A stretch of 64,000 nt of DNA from Deltaproteobacteria bacterium (GCA_016938035.1 JAFGVK010000002.1:1-64000), one strand, 5' to 3'; shown: positions 43,656-53,561, counted from the first letter of the stretch. Translations and numbers: made by a program. Notes: generated by a model from the letters alone, not told the origin.

Positions 43656-44762
43656 ATGAACGGTGTCCGCAGCGCGCTCGCGGTGGTGACGCCCGGCCTG
43701 GAGGCGGTGCTCGAAGAGGAGCTCGCGCTCCTCGGGATCGAGGGCAAGGCCACAGAGGGAGGGGTGGTGTTCAAGGCACACCCCGAGTGGGTCTACACCG
43801 CAAACCTCCACAGCCGGGTCGCGGCCAGGGTGCTGGTCCGCCTCGGCTCGGCGCGGGTCCGCAACCTGGAGGCGCTGGCGCAGCTCGTCCGGGTGATGCC
43901 CTGGCGGGACTATATCTGGCCGGGGCAGCCGGTCCAGGTGCGCTTCTCTGCTCACCAGAGCCGGCTACGCCACAGGGACTCCGCTGGCAAGAAGGTCGAG
44001 CTGGCGATCACCGACGCCCTGCGCGGTCCGCGCCTCCCGGGGCCCCGTCCGCCGCGCGATCCCGCGATGGTGCTGGTGCGCCTCGTCGAGGATCAGGCCA
44101 CCCTCTCCATTGACTCCTCGGGTGACCTTCTCCACCGGCGCGGCTGGCGAAAGGCTACCGCCAAGGCCCCGCTGCGCGAGAACCTCGCCGCGGCGATCCT
44201 GTTCCGCGCCGGGTGGATGCCCGGCGAGCCGCTGGTCGATCCCATGTGCGGCTCGGGGACCTTCGCCATCGAGGCGGCGACCATCGCTGAGGGCCTGCCG
44301 CCCGGCGCCGCGAGGGGCTTCGCCTTCGAGCGCTGGCCCTCCCTCGACAAGGCCCTCTGGAGCCGAGTGCGGAGCGCGAGGTCGGGCCGCAACGACCTCT
44401 CCGGGGCGCTGATCCAGGCCACCGATCGGGACGGCGGCGCGGTGGAGGCCACCCTGGACAACGCGCGCCGGGCCAAGGTCGGCAACAGGGTCACGGTGCG
44501 CGCGGTGGCCTTCGAGGAGCTGACGCCACCGGCGGAGCGTGGGCTGCTGGTGGTGAACCCGCCCTATGGTCGGCGGATCGCCAGCACCGGGAAGGTCTAT
44601 TCCATGCTCGGCCGGGCGCTGCGGGAGGAGTGGGCGGGCTGGCGGGCGGCGGTGATCGTCCCCGACAAGCGCAACCGCGCGCCCTTGGGGCAGGGCTTCG
44701 AGGAGCTGCTCAGCTTCGACAACGGCGGCGCCCCTGTCTGGGTCTACGGCAGGCTGGAGTAG
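43656..44762 (+). CDS. THUMP-domain RNA methyltransferase (RlmL/YcbY-N-like)
   Basis: The 368-residue protein has a short N-terminal ferredoxin-like part (ALAVVTPGLEAVLEEEL), a THUMP-like region (about 45-160), then a class I methyltransferase domain with DPMCGSGTFAIEAA and the N-methylating motif NPPYG. This matches the UPF0020 family acting on guanine N2 or adenine N6 in rRNA or tRNA; RlmL N-terminal half is the closest known role (23S rRNA m2G2445). ATG 43656 was chosen because the domain starts there; the upstream AAGGGG is rather distant. Confidence 0.85.
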   Translation: MNGVRSALAVVTPGLEAVLEEELALLGIEGKATEGGVVFKAHPEWVYTANLHSRVAARVLVRLGSARVRNLEALAQLVRVMPWRDYIWPGQPVQVRFSAHQSRLRHRDSAGKKVELAITDALRGPRLPGPRPPRDPAMVLVRLVEDQATLSIDSSGDLLHRRGWRKATAKAPLRENLAAAILFRAGWMPGEPLVDPMCGSGTFAIEAATIAEGLPPGAARGFAFERWPSLDKALWSRVRSARSGRNDLSGALIQATDRDGGAVEATLDNARRAKVGNRVTVRAVAFEELTPPAERGLLVVNPPYGRRIASTGKVYSMLGRALREEWAGWRAAVIVPDKRNRAPLGQGFEELLSFDNGGAPVWVYGRLE

Positions 44763-44891
44763 CGAAGTTTCGGTGGTACGGGGGCTGTCTGTGGTCCGTG
44801 TTGCGCGGACGTCGCCCCCAGGTGATCTTGAAGCCATCCCACCGCGGGTGGATGGTTCCGGTCTCTGAGGATGTGTGGCAGGATGAGCCCC

Positions 44892-45539
44892 ATGACGCAG
44901 CCCCTGACAGCTTGGCACTCGTTCAGCCTTAGGAAGGCGGCCCCCGACGAGCCGTCGATCGGCGCTTACGGCGGCCATCCCCGTGGCATCAGACCCTCCG
45001 AGTGGCCCAGGTGCGCGGTCTGCGGCGCGCCCATGTGCCACATGGGGCAGCTCGACGCCGGCGAGTGGCTCGACCTGGGGGGCTACGCGCGGATGAGCTT
45101 GTTCATCTGCCACGCCACGGGCGGTCGCTGTGAGGACTGGGACCCCTGGAAGGGCGCCAACCGGGTGATCCTCCACAAGGAGATCGACAACTCGCTCTAC
45201 GACGGGCCGCCCACCGTCAGGGTGTACCGAAGGGTGCTCCTCGCGGTCGACCCGCCCCTGGACGAGCTGGCGCTTATGATGCGGGTGAAGAAGGATGGCC
45301 TGCCGATGCGCGACGCCCTCCGCTCCCTGCGCCACGACAAGCTCGGTGGCGGCGCTGTCTGGCTGCACGGCGACTCCACCCCTAAGAGCGTGGCGGGGCA
45401 GGGGCCGATGACCCTCGCGCTGCAGCTCACGACCAGCCTGGTGCGGTTCGACATCACCCCCAAGGGTATGGCCTATGTGTTCCTCGACCCGCACGACCGC
45501 TCGCCAGAGGCTGGGCGTATGCTGTGGCAGGGCTCCTGA
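44892..45539 (+). CDS. YwqG/DUF1963-like protein with CxxC motif
   Basis: The 215-residue protein has RCAVCGAPMCHMGQLD and LFICHATGGRCEDWDPW, the cysteine-bearing pattern of DUF1963-like (YwqG) proteins, which are of unknown function. The start is uncertain among ATG 44871, 44883 and 44892; AGGA at 44880-44883 is best placed for 44892. Short spacing to the RNA methyltransferase (130 bases) suggests possible co-expression. Confidence 0.6.
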   Translation: MTQPLTAWHSFSLRKAAPDEPSIGAYGGHPRGIRPSEWPRCAVCGAPMCHMGQLDAGEWLDLGGYARMSLFICHATGGRCEDWDPWKGANRVILHKEIDNSLYDGPPTVRVYRRVLLAVDPPLDELALMMRVKKDGLPMRDALRSLRHDKLGGGAVWLHGDSTPKSVAGQGPMTLALQLTTSLVRFDITPKGMAYVFLDPHDRSPEAGRMLWQGS

Positions 45540-45628
45540 TCGGCGCTCCGACTGACAACCGTCGACTTGGACAGGGCGCATTCGGAGACTTTCCGGTACA
45601 ATAGGCGACACTGATGTATGGAGCCTCT

Positions 45629-46903
45629 ATGTCGCGCCTGCTCTTCCTCGCTCTTGCCCTGCCCGGTGTCGCTCTGGCCTATGAGTCGGAGCCTCAGGAC
45701 CTGCTCTTCTCGGACGCCTACGACGTGTTCTCGTCGGTGGAGTGGGACTCTGGCTGGCTGCCCTATGACTGCAACTCCTCTCCCGCGGCGGTGAAGTTCT
45801 ACGTCGACTCGCGCGGGGCGGCCTACACCGAGATGGAGGGCACCTCCCACCTGACCTGGCCCGAGGCCCTCACCCAGCGCATCGAGGGGATCCCCGGCTC
45901 CGGCTGGTTCGCGCTCCACACCGATCTGGTGATCGGCGCGGACTACTGCTACGACGTGTGGGGCTACGCCGGCATGGGCACCCTCTGGTCGGAGGAGCTC
46001 AACATGTCGGAGGACGTGACCTTCGACCCCTTCCTGCTGGCGGGGAACCCCCTGCGCACGGTGGAGGTGGCGACCAGGGCTGAGGACTACCCCCCCTTCG
46101 AGTACAGCTACGCCGTGGTGCCAGGGGTAGAGATCGTCATGTCCATGACCTGGTTCCCCCAGGCCCGCGCCGCCCTCACGGGCAAGCGGATCGAGACCGG
46201 CGACGCGCTCATCACACAGGAGAACGCTGAGATCCTGCTGGACGTGCCCGAGGAGAACCCCGGCCTGCTCCAGCTGGCCTCGGTCTACTATGCAGACATC
46301 GACGCAGCGCTGGACCTGGTGCTCCAGCCCGGCCTGAGCCTGCACATCCCGGTGGCGGGGACCCTCAACATCGGCAGCTTCGACATCCCCATCGAGCTCG
46401 CCGCGGTCTCCGAGGAGCGGGCCTTCCCGGTGGTGGAGTACGAGCACCCGCTCCCCTCGCTGGAGAACATGATCGAGGGCTACGACTTCGGCGAGGTGGA
46501 GCTCGGCAACCTCTCCAACGCCTTCGTGGACTTCTCGAACATCGGCTTCATGGACCTGGAGGCCTGGGTCTCGATCGAGGGCAGCGACGCCTTCACCGTC
46601 TACCCCGAGTATGTGCACGCCACGCGCGGGAACATCGACGGGGTGGTGGTCACCTACGCCCCCGAGGACGCGGACGTGCAGAGCGCGATGCTGGTGGTCG
46701 AGAGCAACGACCCGATGCGCCCCCGCATCGAGATCCCGCTGGGTGGAAACGGCTTCGTGGACGACACGCCCTGCTACGGCGAGGGCGAGCAGGACGCCTC
46801 GCTGTCCTCTTGCGGCTGCTCCGCGGGCGGCGGGGCCTCGGGCCTGGGCTGGATCCTCCTGGCGGGGATCGGCGCCCTGGTCCGGCGGCGCCGGGCGCTC
46901 TGA
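45629..46903 (+). CDS. Exported protein with HYDIN-like Ig domain and MYXO-CTERM tail
   Basis: The 424-residue protein starts at ATG 45629 with GGAG upstream and has a Sec signal (MSRLLFLALALPGVALA). Residues about 285-380 (YDFGEVELGNLSNAF, VVESNDPMRPRIEIPLGGNG) match ASPM/SPD-2/HYDIN-type Ig folds. The C-terminus is a textbook MYXO-CTERM signal: a Cys-rich CGCSAGGGASG, a hydrophobic stretch and RRRRAL. MYXO-CTERM proteins are thought to be sorted to the myxobacterial surface by a dedicated processing enzyme, probably myxosortase. The N-terminal 280 residues are not recognised. Confidence 0.85.
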   Translation: MSRLLFLALALPGVALAYESEPQDLLFSDAYDVFSSVEWDSGWLPYDCNSSPAAVKFYVDSRGAAYTEMEGTSHLTWPEALTQRIEGIPGSGWFALHTDLVIGADYCYDVWGYAGMGTLWSEELNMSEDVTFDPFLLAGNPLRTVEVATRAEDYPPFEYSYAVVPGVEIVMSMTWFPQARAALTGKRIETGDALITQENAEILLDVPEENPGLLQLASVYYADIDAALDLVLQPGLSLHIPVAGTLNIGSFDIPIELAAVSEERAFPVVEYEHPLPSLENMIEGYDFGEVELGNLSNAFVDFSNIGFMDLEAWVSIEGSDAFTVYPEYVHATRGNIDGVVVTYAPEDADVQSAMLVVESNDPMRPRIEIPLGGNGFVDDTPCYGEGEQDASLSSCGCSAGGGASGLGWILLAGIGALVRRRRAL

Positions 46904-46944
46904 GGGGGGAGGGCGCGCTCGCCGTCAGGGCGCGCCCCCTGCGG

Positions 46945-48372
46945 TCAGGGCTTCAGCCCCTCCCAGTAGGTCAGCATCTCGTCCATGGCGTCGCCGGTGC
47001 GCTGCACCCTGCCCCTCACCTCGTTCAGGTTGAGGAAGCGCAGGGCGTTGCCACCGAAGAAGGCGTCCCGGAAGGGCGAGAGGGCCTGGTGCTCGAACAT
47101 GTCCTCGAAGACCTTCAGGTTCGACGCCGCGTGCCCCACCGCCGCGGGCATGTGCCAGTCCGAGCCGAACATCAGCCGCGTCTGCATCACCCGTCCAAGC
47201 CTGGGGTCCTTGAACAGATAGACGAGGTTGTCCCTCATCGTCTTCCGCAGCGTGTCTCTCTTTGTCCCCTCTTCGGAGAGCTGGGTGAGGTAGGACAGAT
47301 CGGTGTAGACGTTGTCGAAGTCCGCGCACAGCTCCAGCACCTGCCGCGCGTAGACCTGCGCGTCCCAGTCCTTCGCGGCGTTGTACCAGCCGGGGTAGTG
47401 GACTGGGTGCTCGGTGGGCTTTGCGGGATTATCTTGGATGCTCGGGTAGTTCCGGTGATCTCCAGAGCCCGCGTGGGCGAGACAGAGGCGCAGCTTCGGG
47501 TAGTCCTTCAGCACCGCCCGCCAGCCCTCGGGCGCCGCGTAGAGGCCGTAGCTCGGCAGCGCCTCGAAGCCACAGGGGGAGGTGTGGGACACTACCGGTA
47601 CGCCCTCCTGCTCGCAGTACGCATAGAGCGCGTTGAGGCGGGCACTGTACCGGGAGTCCGCGGGGTAGTAGCCCATAGGGGGGTAGACCTTGACCCCTAC
47701 CATCCCCCGCGCCAGGCCGTAGTGCACCAGCTCCAGCGCGTCGGGCCTGCGGGGGTCGAAGGGCACGAAGCCCGCCAGCCTGCCCTTGTAGGCGAGGCCC
47801 ATCTCGACCAGCTCGTCGACGCGCTGCTTCGGCGTCAGCGCCGTCTCGGGCATCGCCCCGTCGCAACGATAGCCCTCGTCCATGTCCATCATCAGGTGGA
47901 CGATCAGCGCGGGCACCCTCTGGGGCCCGTACTCGGCGAGCAGCCGCCGGGGCATGGCGCCGCTCTGCAGGGTCATCAGCAGCAGGAAGCGCTCGATGTT
48001 CCCATCCTGCGAGCAGGGCTTGGGGGGCTTCTCTCTGTCGTCGGCGGGCTCGTCTCCCTGCGGCCGCTGAGCGCCGTAGAGCTCGATGGCCTCGCGCAGC
48101 GCCGGGGACCTTCGATGTGGCGTGAGGAGCAGGAGGGCCCTTTGCACCTGCGACCAGGTCTTGGCCTTGATCAGCGCGTCTATCAGCTGTGCATGGGAAG
48201 GGTCCTCGTTCAGCACCGCGATCTGGTCCACCAGCTTCGCGAACGCCCTGCCCCCTGCGGCCGCGACGATGGGGTCCGTGTGGAGCGAATAGAGTAGAAA
48301 CCTTCGACCAATCGCCTCTACCGGCAGGTGCGCGTGGTTGAAGAGGTGTGTGTGTACGTCGATCAGCGTCAT
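46945..48372 (-). CDS. Amidohydrolase-family (TIM-barrel) metal-dependent hydrolase
   Basis: The 475-residue protein fits the amidohydrolase-2 (ACMSD-like) barrel: metal motif DVHTHLF at the N-terminus, VGVKVYPPMGY, VVSHTSPCG, LCLAHAGSGDH and MFGSDWHMP with the late aspartate. Such enzymes hydrolyse or decarboxylate aromatic or amide substrates; the specific substrate cannot be read. ATG 48372 follows GAGGAAG. It converges on the MYXO-CTERM gene. Confidence 0.85.
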   Translation of the reverse strand: MTLIDVHTHLFNHAHLPVEAIGRRFLLYSLHTDPIVAAAGGRAFAKLVDQIAVLNEDPSHAQLIDALIKAKTWSQVQRALLLLTPHRRSPALREAIELYGAQRPQGDEPADDREKPPKPCSQDGNIERFLLLMTLQSGAMPRRLLAEYGPQRVPALIVHLMMDMDEGYRCDGAMPETALTPKQRVDELVEMGLAYKGRLAGFVPFDPRRPDALELVHYGLARGMVGVKVYPPMGYYPADSRYSARLNALYAYCEQEGVPVVSHTSPCGFEALPSYGLYAAPEGWRAVLKDYPKLRLCLAHAGSGDHRNYPSIQDNPAKPTEHPVHYPGWYNAAKDWDAQVYARQVLELCADFDNVYTDLSYLTQLSEEGTKRDTLRKTMRDNLVYLFKDPRLGRVMQTRLMFGSDWHMPAAVGHAASNLKVFEDMFEHQALSPFRDAFFGGNALRFLNLNEVRGRVQRTGDAMDEMLTYWEGLKP

Positions 48373-48567
48373 GTGCTCTCTTCCTCGCCGCTGTGGCGCG
48401 AGCAGTATCGCGCCACAGCGGGGAAGAGGGCAAGGGGGGACCGGGGGCCGCGCTGGAAGCCTGTAGGAAATGAATAGGAGCAGCGAAAAAACGCCGAAGA
48501 TCGGCGGATTGCGCCACGGACAAAACGGGGGGGGGCGTCCGGTCCGGCGCTGTTCGCTACAGGACTT

Positions 48568-50025
48568 CTAGTCCAGCGCCGCCAGGATGCCCTTCACGAA
48601 CACGTAGAAGTCCTGGCTCGACGGCACGGACAGGCGCTCGTCGGGGGAGTGGGCGCCGCGGATGTCGGGCCCGATCGAGATCATCTCCAGCCCGGGGTAG
48701 TGCTGCCCGAGCAGGCCGCACTCCAGCCCGGCGTGGACCGCCTTGATCTCCGCCTCGGCGCCGAAGAGCTCCTGGTGGACGCCCTGAGCCACCTTGAGGA
48801 GGCCCGAGTTCAGGTCCGGCTGCCAGCCCGGGTAGGCCTCGTCCAGCTCGACCGAGCCGCCCGCGAGGGCGTGCAGGGCGGTGATCGACGCGCGGAGGGA
48901 CTCCAGGGCGCTGCCCACCGTCGACCTGGTGCAGTTGACCAGCTCCACCGCCCCGTCCGTCATGCGCACCACGCCGAGGTTGTTGGAGGTCTCTACCAGC
49001 CCTGGCACGTCGCGGCTCATCGAGGCGACCCCGGAGGGGTTGGCGAGGATCACCGCCACCAGCCGGGCCGAGAAGCTCTGGCTCCACGCCTGCGCCGGCA
49101 CGGCGACCTCCTCCGTGACCACGGTCAGGCCCGGGTCGGTGGGCTGGAACTCCGCGTGCAGCTCGGGGAGCAGGCGCTCGATCAGGCCGCGCACCACTGG
49201 CACCTGCTCGCGGGCAAGGATCAGGGTCGCGCTCGCCTCGCGGGGCACCGCGTTGCGTTTGGAGCCGCCGGCGAGGTCTGCGAGCTGCAGGCTCACCCCC
49301 GCCGCCTGGAGCCGGGCCAGGGCGCGCCCCACCAGCTTGATGGCGTTCGCGCGGTTCTCGTGGATGTCCAGGCCCGAGTGGCCGCCCACCAGCCCCTTCA
49401 CCGTCATGCGCAGGGCCACGTCCCCGATCGGCGCGGTGAGGTCGGGGCTGAAGCGGCTCATCACGTCGCCACCCCCGGAGCACCCCACGTAGATGGCGCC
49501 CTGCTCCTCGGTGTCGAGGTTGAGCATCCTGGTGCCGGTGAGGAAGCCGGGCTTGAGGCCCCAGGCCCCTGTCATGCCGGTCTCCTCGTCGATGGTGAAC
49601 AGGAGCTCCAGGGGCCCGTGGACCGCCTCGGGGTCCTCGGCCACCGCCATGCCCGCGGCCACGCCGATGCCGTTGTCTGCCCCCAGCGTGGTGCCCACCC
49701 CCGTCACCCAGTCGCCCTCGAGCACCACGTTGATGCCCTGGCAGCCGAAGTCGAAGTCCACCTCCGCGTTCTTCTCGCAGACCATGTCGACGTGGCCCTG
49801 GATCACGGTGACACCGCGCTCCTCGCGCCCTGGGGTGCCTGGCACCCGCACCAGCAGGTTGCCGGTCTCGTCCCGCTCGCGGGCGAAGCCCAGGCCGTCC
49901 GCCCAGGTCTCGATCTTCCGCAGCACCGACTCCTCCTCGCCAGAGCAGCGGGGGGTGGAGGTGAGGATGTTGAAGTTCTTCCAAAGGAGGGAGGGCTCCA
50001 AGCCCTCCGGGAACGCGCTCGTCAT
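48568..50025 (-). CDS. pepD: Aminoacyl-histidine dipeptidase (M20 family, PepD-like)
   Basis: The 485-residue metallopeptidase matches PepD: LWKNFNILTSTPRCSGEEE, first metal site VIQGHVDMVCEKN, GTTLGADNGIG, catalytic DEETGMTGA, VKGLVGGHSGLDIHENRANA and HAGLECGLL, PSSQDFYVF at the end. It is expected to hydrolyse Xaa-His dipeptides such as carnosine in the cytoplasm. ATG 50025 has GAGG upstream. It is 24 bases downstream of the adenylate cyclase gene on the same strand, so the two may be co-transcribed. Confidence 0.9.
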   Translation of the reverse strand: MTSAFPEGLEPSLLWKNFNILTSTPRCSGEEESVLRKIETWADGLGFARERDETGNLLVRVPGTPGREERGVTVIQGHVDMVCEKNAEVDFDFGCQGINVVLEGDWVTGVGTTLGADNGIGVAAGMAVAEDPEAVHGPLELLFTIDEETGMTGAWGLKPGFLTGTRMLNLDTEEQGAIYVGCSGGGDVMSRFSPDLTAPIGDVALRMTVKGLVGGHSGLDIHENRANAIKLVGRALARLQAAGVSLQLADLAGGSKRNAVPREASATLILAREQVPVVRGLIERLLPELHAEFQPTDPGLTVVTEEVAVPAQAWSQSFSARLVAVILANPSGVASMSRDVPGLVETSNNLGVVRMTDGAVELVNCTRSTVGSALESLRASITALHALAGGSVELDEAYPGWQPDLNSGLLKVAQGVHQELFGAEAEIKAVHAGLECGLLGQHYPGLEMISIGPDIRGAHSPDERLSVPSSQDFYVFVKGILAALD

Positions 50026-50049
50026 AGTGCACCTCAGCAAGGGTGAGCC

Positions 50050-51570
50050 CTAACGCGTTGCGCCCCCCCGCGGGGCCGCCGCCGCGAACGAGCCGGTGGC
50101 GCCGTGATCCGGCCCGTGCTGCCCCGGCACCGTGAACACCTCTACCGGCTCCTTGCGCCCCTTCACCAGGTGCGAGCCCTTCGACACCACCTCCACCGCG
50201 TCCCCGAGCTGATCGCGGGTGCTCTTGGTGAAGAGGAGGGAGGACTGCACCACCTTGTTCAGGCCCTCCACCCGCGCCGCCAGGTTCACGGTGTCGCCGA
50301 TCACCGCGTACTTCATCCGGTCCTCGCTGCCCACCCTGCCCGCCACCACCGTCCCGGTGTGGACGCCGATGCGGATGCGGAAGCTGGGCAGCCCCACCGC
50401 CTTCCAGAAGGCGCTGGTGCCGGTTCGCTCCCAGTGCTCGTTGAGGGCTTCCACCGCGTCGAGCATCCCCAGCCCTGCCCGCACCGCGCGCGCGGCGTGG
50501 TCCGGCACCTCCGCTGGGGCGTTGAACACCGCTAGGATCGCGTCGCCCTCGAACTCGATGATGGTGCCCTTCTCCTCGTGCAGCACCCTGGCCATCACCT
50601 CGAAGAACTCGTTGAGCAGCCCGATCACCTCGGTGGGGCTCATCGCCTCCGACAGGGTGGAGTACCCTCGGATGTCCAGGAACAGCACCGTGACCTCGCG
50701 CACCTCGCCGCCCCGCTGGAGCTTGCCCACGTCGGCGAGCACCTCGTTCACCACGTCGGGTGAGACGTAGCGGCCAAAGACCTGCCGGACGTGGGCTACC
50801 TCGGCCTGCGACTCCTCTAGCGCCGCCCTGGTGCGCGACAGCTCGGCGCGGATGTCGACCAGGGCGAAGGCCCCGCGGTGGGCCGCGTTCAGCGCGGTGG
50901 TGTCGGGGTTCCAGCGGTACTGGGCCTGGATCCACAGCCCCACCGGGATCGCCGCGGTGAACCCAGCCTCCAGGTTGGCGCGCAGGCTGCTGAGCAAGTC
51001 TCCCATCGACAAGCTGCCGTACAGGGAGCCGAACACCAGCCCGTCCGCCCCCATCGCGCCGATCAGCGCCAGGAGCAGCGCCCCGATCAGGGGCAGCCCG
51101 CGGTTGTACGCCCACTGATAGAGCACCACGATCACGACCGCGTCGATGCCCAGGGCGAAGGTGGAGACCAGCCCGCCGTAGACGTGGGGGTGAGCCCACC
51201 CGGCCCTGCCGTACTGGTCCAGATCGAGGGGGGTGAGGTGGGCCCCGAGCGCCAGCTTGAGCCCCAAGAGGGCCAGGTTGGCCGCCAGCACTCCCCCCAC
51301 CACGTGCCTGGCCCGCGACGTGCCCTCCAGCGCGTAGATCAGGGTCATGCTGGTGAGCACGATGGCGAGGTGGACCACCGTGTACGGGACCGTGGACCCG
51401 AAGGGAGAGGGCATGCTGACGTGCAGCGGTCCCTGGATGGTGAGAAAGGCTAGGAAGACTCCGGTGATCAGGTAGAGCGGGGCCAGTCCGAGCCAGCGGC
51501 GCAGGGAGTGAGCGAGCACCAACACCGTGCTCCAGCCCAGGATCTCCAGCGGCAGTGTCCACGCGATCAT
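50050..51570 (-). CDS. Membrane-bound class III adenylate/guanylate cyclase
   Basis: The 506-residue protein has about seven TM helices (residues 5-220), a helical linker (LSRTRAALEESQAEVAHVRQVFGRYVSP) and a class III cyclase domain: TVLFLDIRGYSTLSE with the first metal aspartate, EGDAILAVFNAP with the second, RIGVHTGTVVAGRVGS and YAVIGDTVNLAARVE. All catalytic landmarks are present. The TM part is not the usual 6-TM receptor type and weakly recalls VUT-like transporters, which I do not assert. It faces the KtrB gene divergently. Confidence 0.85.
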   Translation of the reverse strand: MIAWTLPLEILGWSTVLVLAHSLRRWLGLAPLYLITGVFLAFLTIQGPLHVSMPSPFGSTVPYTVVHLAIVLTSMTLIYALEGTSRARHVVGGVLAANLALLGLKLALGAHLTPLDLDQYGRAGWAHPHVYGGLVSTFALGIDAVVIVVLYQWAYNRGLPLIGALLLALIGAMGADGLVFGSLYGSLSMGDLLSSLRANLEAGFTAAIPVGLWIQAQYRWNPDTTALNAAHRGAFALVDIRAELSRTRAALEESQAEVAHVRQVFGRYVSPDVVNEVLADVGKLQRGGEVREVTVLFLDIRGYSTLSEAMSPTEVIGLLNEFFEVMARVLHEEKGTIIEFEGDAILAVFNAPAEVPDHAARAVRAGLGMLDAVEALNEHWERTGTSAFWKAVGLPSFRIRIGVHTGTVVAGRVGSEDRMKYAVIGDTVNLAARVEGLNKVVQSSLLFTKSTRDQLGDAVEVVSKGSHLVKGRKEPVEVFTVPGQHGPDHGATGSFAAAAPRGGATR

Positions 51571-51756
51571 TGGGCGGATGGTACCACGTCGACCCGGTCG
51601 AGATCGCGCCCGGTGTTCTGGTCGGGGAGGCCTCCGCGTCGAGGACGCGGGGCACGCGACAGGCTTTTACAGCGGGTGGCGCTCCGCTGCGGGGCGTCGC
51701 GCGGTACAGGAGCCCCCACGTTCCAGTACACCGTGGCAAGGGGGGGCGGCCCGCAC

Positions 51757-53556
51757 ATGATCCACCTGCGCGCAGGCATGAAGGTCGCGCTCTCGCCGAT
51801 GCTTGTGGCAGGGGCGCTCGCGGCGCTCGTCGCCTGGCCGGTGGGGCAGGGGACGCCCTGGTGGCGGGGCGCCGTCGCCGGGATCGCTGGGCTGATGGTG
51901 ACCCTGGGCGAGCCGGCCTGGGTGGGCAGGGGCGCTGCCCGTGCGCTCGGAGCGGTGGGGGTGGCGGCCGCGCTGCTCCTCTCGGTGGGGGCTCGCTGGG
52001 ACGAGCCCGCCTTCGGGATGATCGCGGGGATCACTGGCGCCCTGGCCCTCCGCAGGGCGTGGGGCGCCGGGGACGAGGGCAGGCCCGGCGGGCTTGCGCT
52101 CACCGCGGTGAGCGCCCTGGCCCTGGTCGCCGCGCCCCACGCCCTCGCCCTCCCCAGGGTGCCGGTGCTGGGCGCGGTGGTGGCGCTGATGACGCTGGCG
52201 GCGTGGTCGTTGCGGGGGGAGGTCCGGCTGATGGAGACGCTGGCCAGGTCCCTCAGCTCCTCTGCCCGCATGTTGGTGATCAGCTTTGGGCTGATCTCCC
52301 TGCTCGGCGGGGTGCTGCTCGCGGTTCCCGGTGCCACCGCAGTGCCCGGCTCGATCCGCTTCATCGACGCCCTGTTCACCTCGGTCAGCGCCACCTGCGT
52401 CACCGGCCTGGCGGTGCTCGACACCTCGCGGGACTTCACCCTCATGGGGCAGGCGATCGTGCTTGCGCTGATCCAGGTGGGCGGGCTGGGGATCATGACC
52501 TTCGCCACCGCCTTCGCGGTGCTCCTGGGGCGCAGGATGGGCGTGCAGCAGGAGGCGCTCGCCGCCGAGCTGATCGGGGTGGCCGACGCCAGGAGTGACC
52601 TGGAGCGTGCGCTCCGCACTGTGCTCAAGGTCACCTTCCTCACCGAGCTTGGGGGCGCGGCCCTGCTCACCGGCCTGTTCTCCGCCCACGGGGACCCCCT
52701 GCCGCAGGCGGCCTGGCGGGGGCTCTTCACCGCGGTATCGGCCTTCTGCAACGCCGGCTTCGCCTTGCAGAGCGACAGTCTGGTGCCGTACCAGCACAGC
52801 CCCGCCGTGCTCGGGGTGGTGGGGACGATCATCGTGATCGGCGGGATGGGCCCGGTGGTGATCGTCGGGCTGCCCGCCCTGCGCCGGGGGAGCGCCACCC
52901 TGCAGACCAGGGTGGTGGTGTGGATGTCTGGTGCGCTGCTTGTGGGGCCAGCGGCCCTGATCCTGGCCTTTGAGTGGGGCCACACCCTGGCGGGGATGTC
53001 CCTGGTCGACAAGCTGTCGAACGCCTGGTTCCAGTCGATCACCCTGCGCACCGCGGGCTTCAACTCCATCGACTTCGGTGCGATCCAGCCCGCCACCTGG
53101 ACCGTCTCGATCCTGTGCATGGTGATCGGGGGCAGCCCCGGCTCCACCGCGGGCGGGATCAAGACCACGACGATGGCGGTGCTGCTCCTGGCGGTGTTTG
53201 GCACCGTGAGGGGGCGCGCCGAGGTGTCGGCCTTCCGGCGCAGGATCCCCCACCGCACGGTGTACGAGGCCACCGCCATCACCACCGCTGGGGTGCTGTC
53301 GGTGGTGGTTGGGCTGGTGGCGATCCAGCTCACGCAGCAGCTCGCCGTGGATCAGGCCCTGTTCGAGGTGGTCTCCGCCTTCGGCACCGCGGGCCTCTCG
53401 ATGGGGGCCACCGGGCAACTAGACGACGTTGGCAAGGCCCTGATCATGCTCTTCATGTTTGCGGGTCGGGTGGGGCCGCTCACCCTGTTCATCTTCCTCG
53501 CGGGTCGGTTCGCCCAGGCGCCCCGCTACCCGCGAGAGTCCATTCAGGTGGGGTAG
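51757..53556 (+). CDS. KtrB/TrkH-type potassium translocating subunit
   Basis: The 599-residue membrane protein has the four pore repeats of KtrB/TrkH: SVSATCVTGLAV, AVSAFCNAGFAL, SITLRTAGFNSID and VVSAFGTAGLSMG, each with the selectivity-filter glycine. It is longer than typical KtrB because of an extra hydrophobic N-terminal region of about 150 residues. Start choice (ATG 51757) is tentative; ATG 51778 is possible. The regulatory subunit KtrA follows after five bases. The pair imports K+, gated by nucleotide binding. Confidence 0.9.
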   Translation: MIHLRAGMKVALSPMLVAGALAALVAWPVGQGTPWWRGAVAGIAGLMVTLGEPAWVGRGAARALGAVGVAAALLLSVGARWDEPAFGMIAGITGALALRRAWGAGDEGRPGGLALTAVSALALVAAPHALALPRVPVLGAVVALMTLAAWSLRGEVRLMETLARSLSSSARMLVISFGLISLLGGVLLAVPGATAVPGSIRFIDALFTSVSATCVTGLAVLDTSRDFTLMGQAIVLALIQVGGLGIMTFATAFAVLLGRRMGVQQEALAAELIGVADARSDLERALRTVLKVTFLTELGGAALLTGLFSAHGDPLPQAAWRGLFTAVSAFCNAGFALQSDSLVPYQHSPAVLGVVGTIIVIGGMGPVVIVGLPALRRGSATLQTRVVVWMSGALLVGPAALILAFEWGHTLAGMSLVDKLSNAWFQSITLRTAGFNSIDFGAIQPATWTVSILCMVIGGSPGSTAGGIKTTTMAVLLLAVFGTVRGRAEVSAFRRRIPHRTVYEATAITTAGVLSVVVGLVAIQLTQQLAVDQALFEVVSAFGTAGLSMGATGQLDDVGKALIMLFMFAGRVGPLTLFIFLAGRFAQAPRYPRESIQVG

Positions 53557-53561
53557 CGATC

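Noticed and set aside
45540-45628. Sigma70 promoter upstream of the MYXO-CTERM gene
   Set aside because: TACAAT at about 45597 resembles a -10 box but TTGGAC is 24 bases away, too far, and no other -35 element fits.
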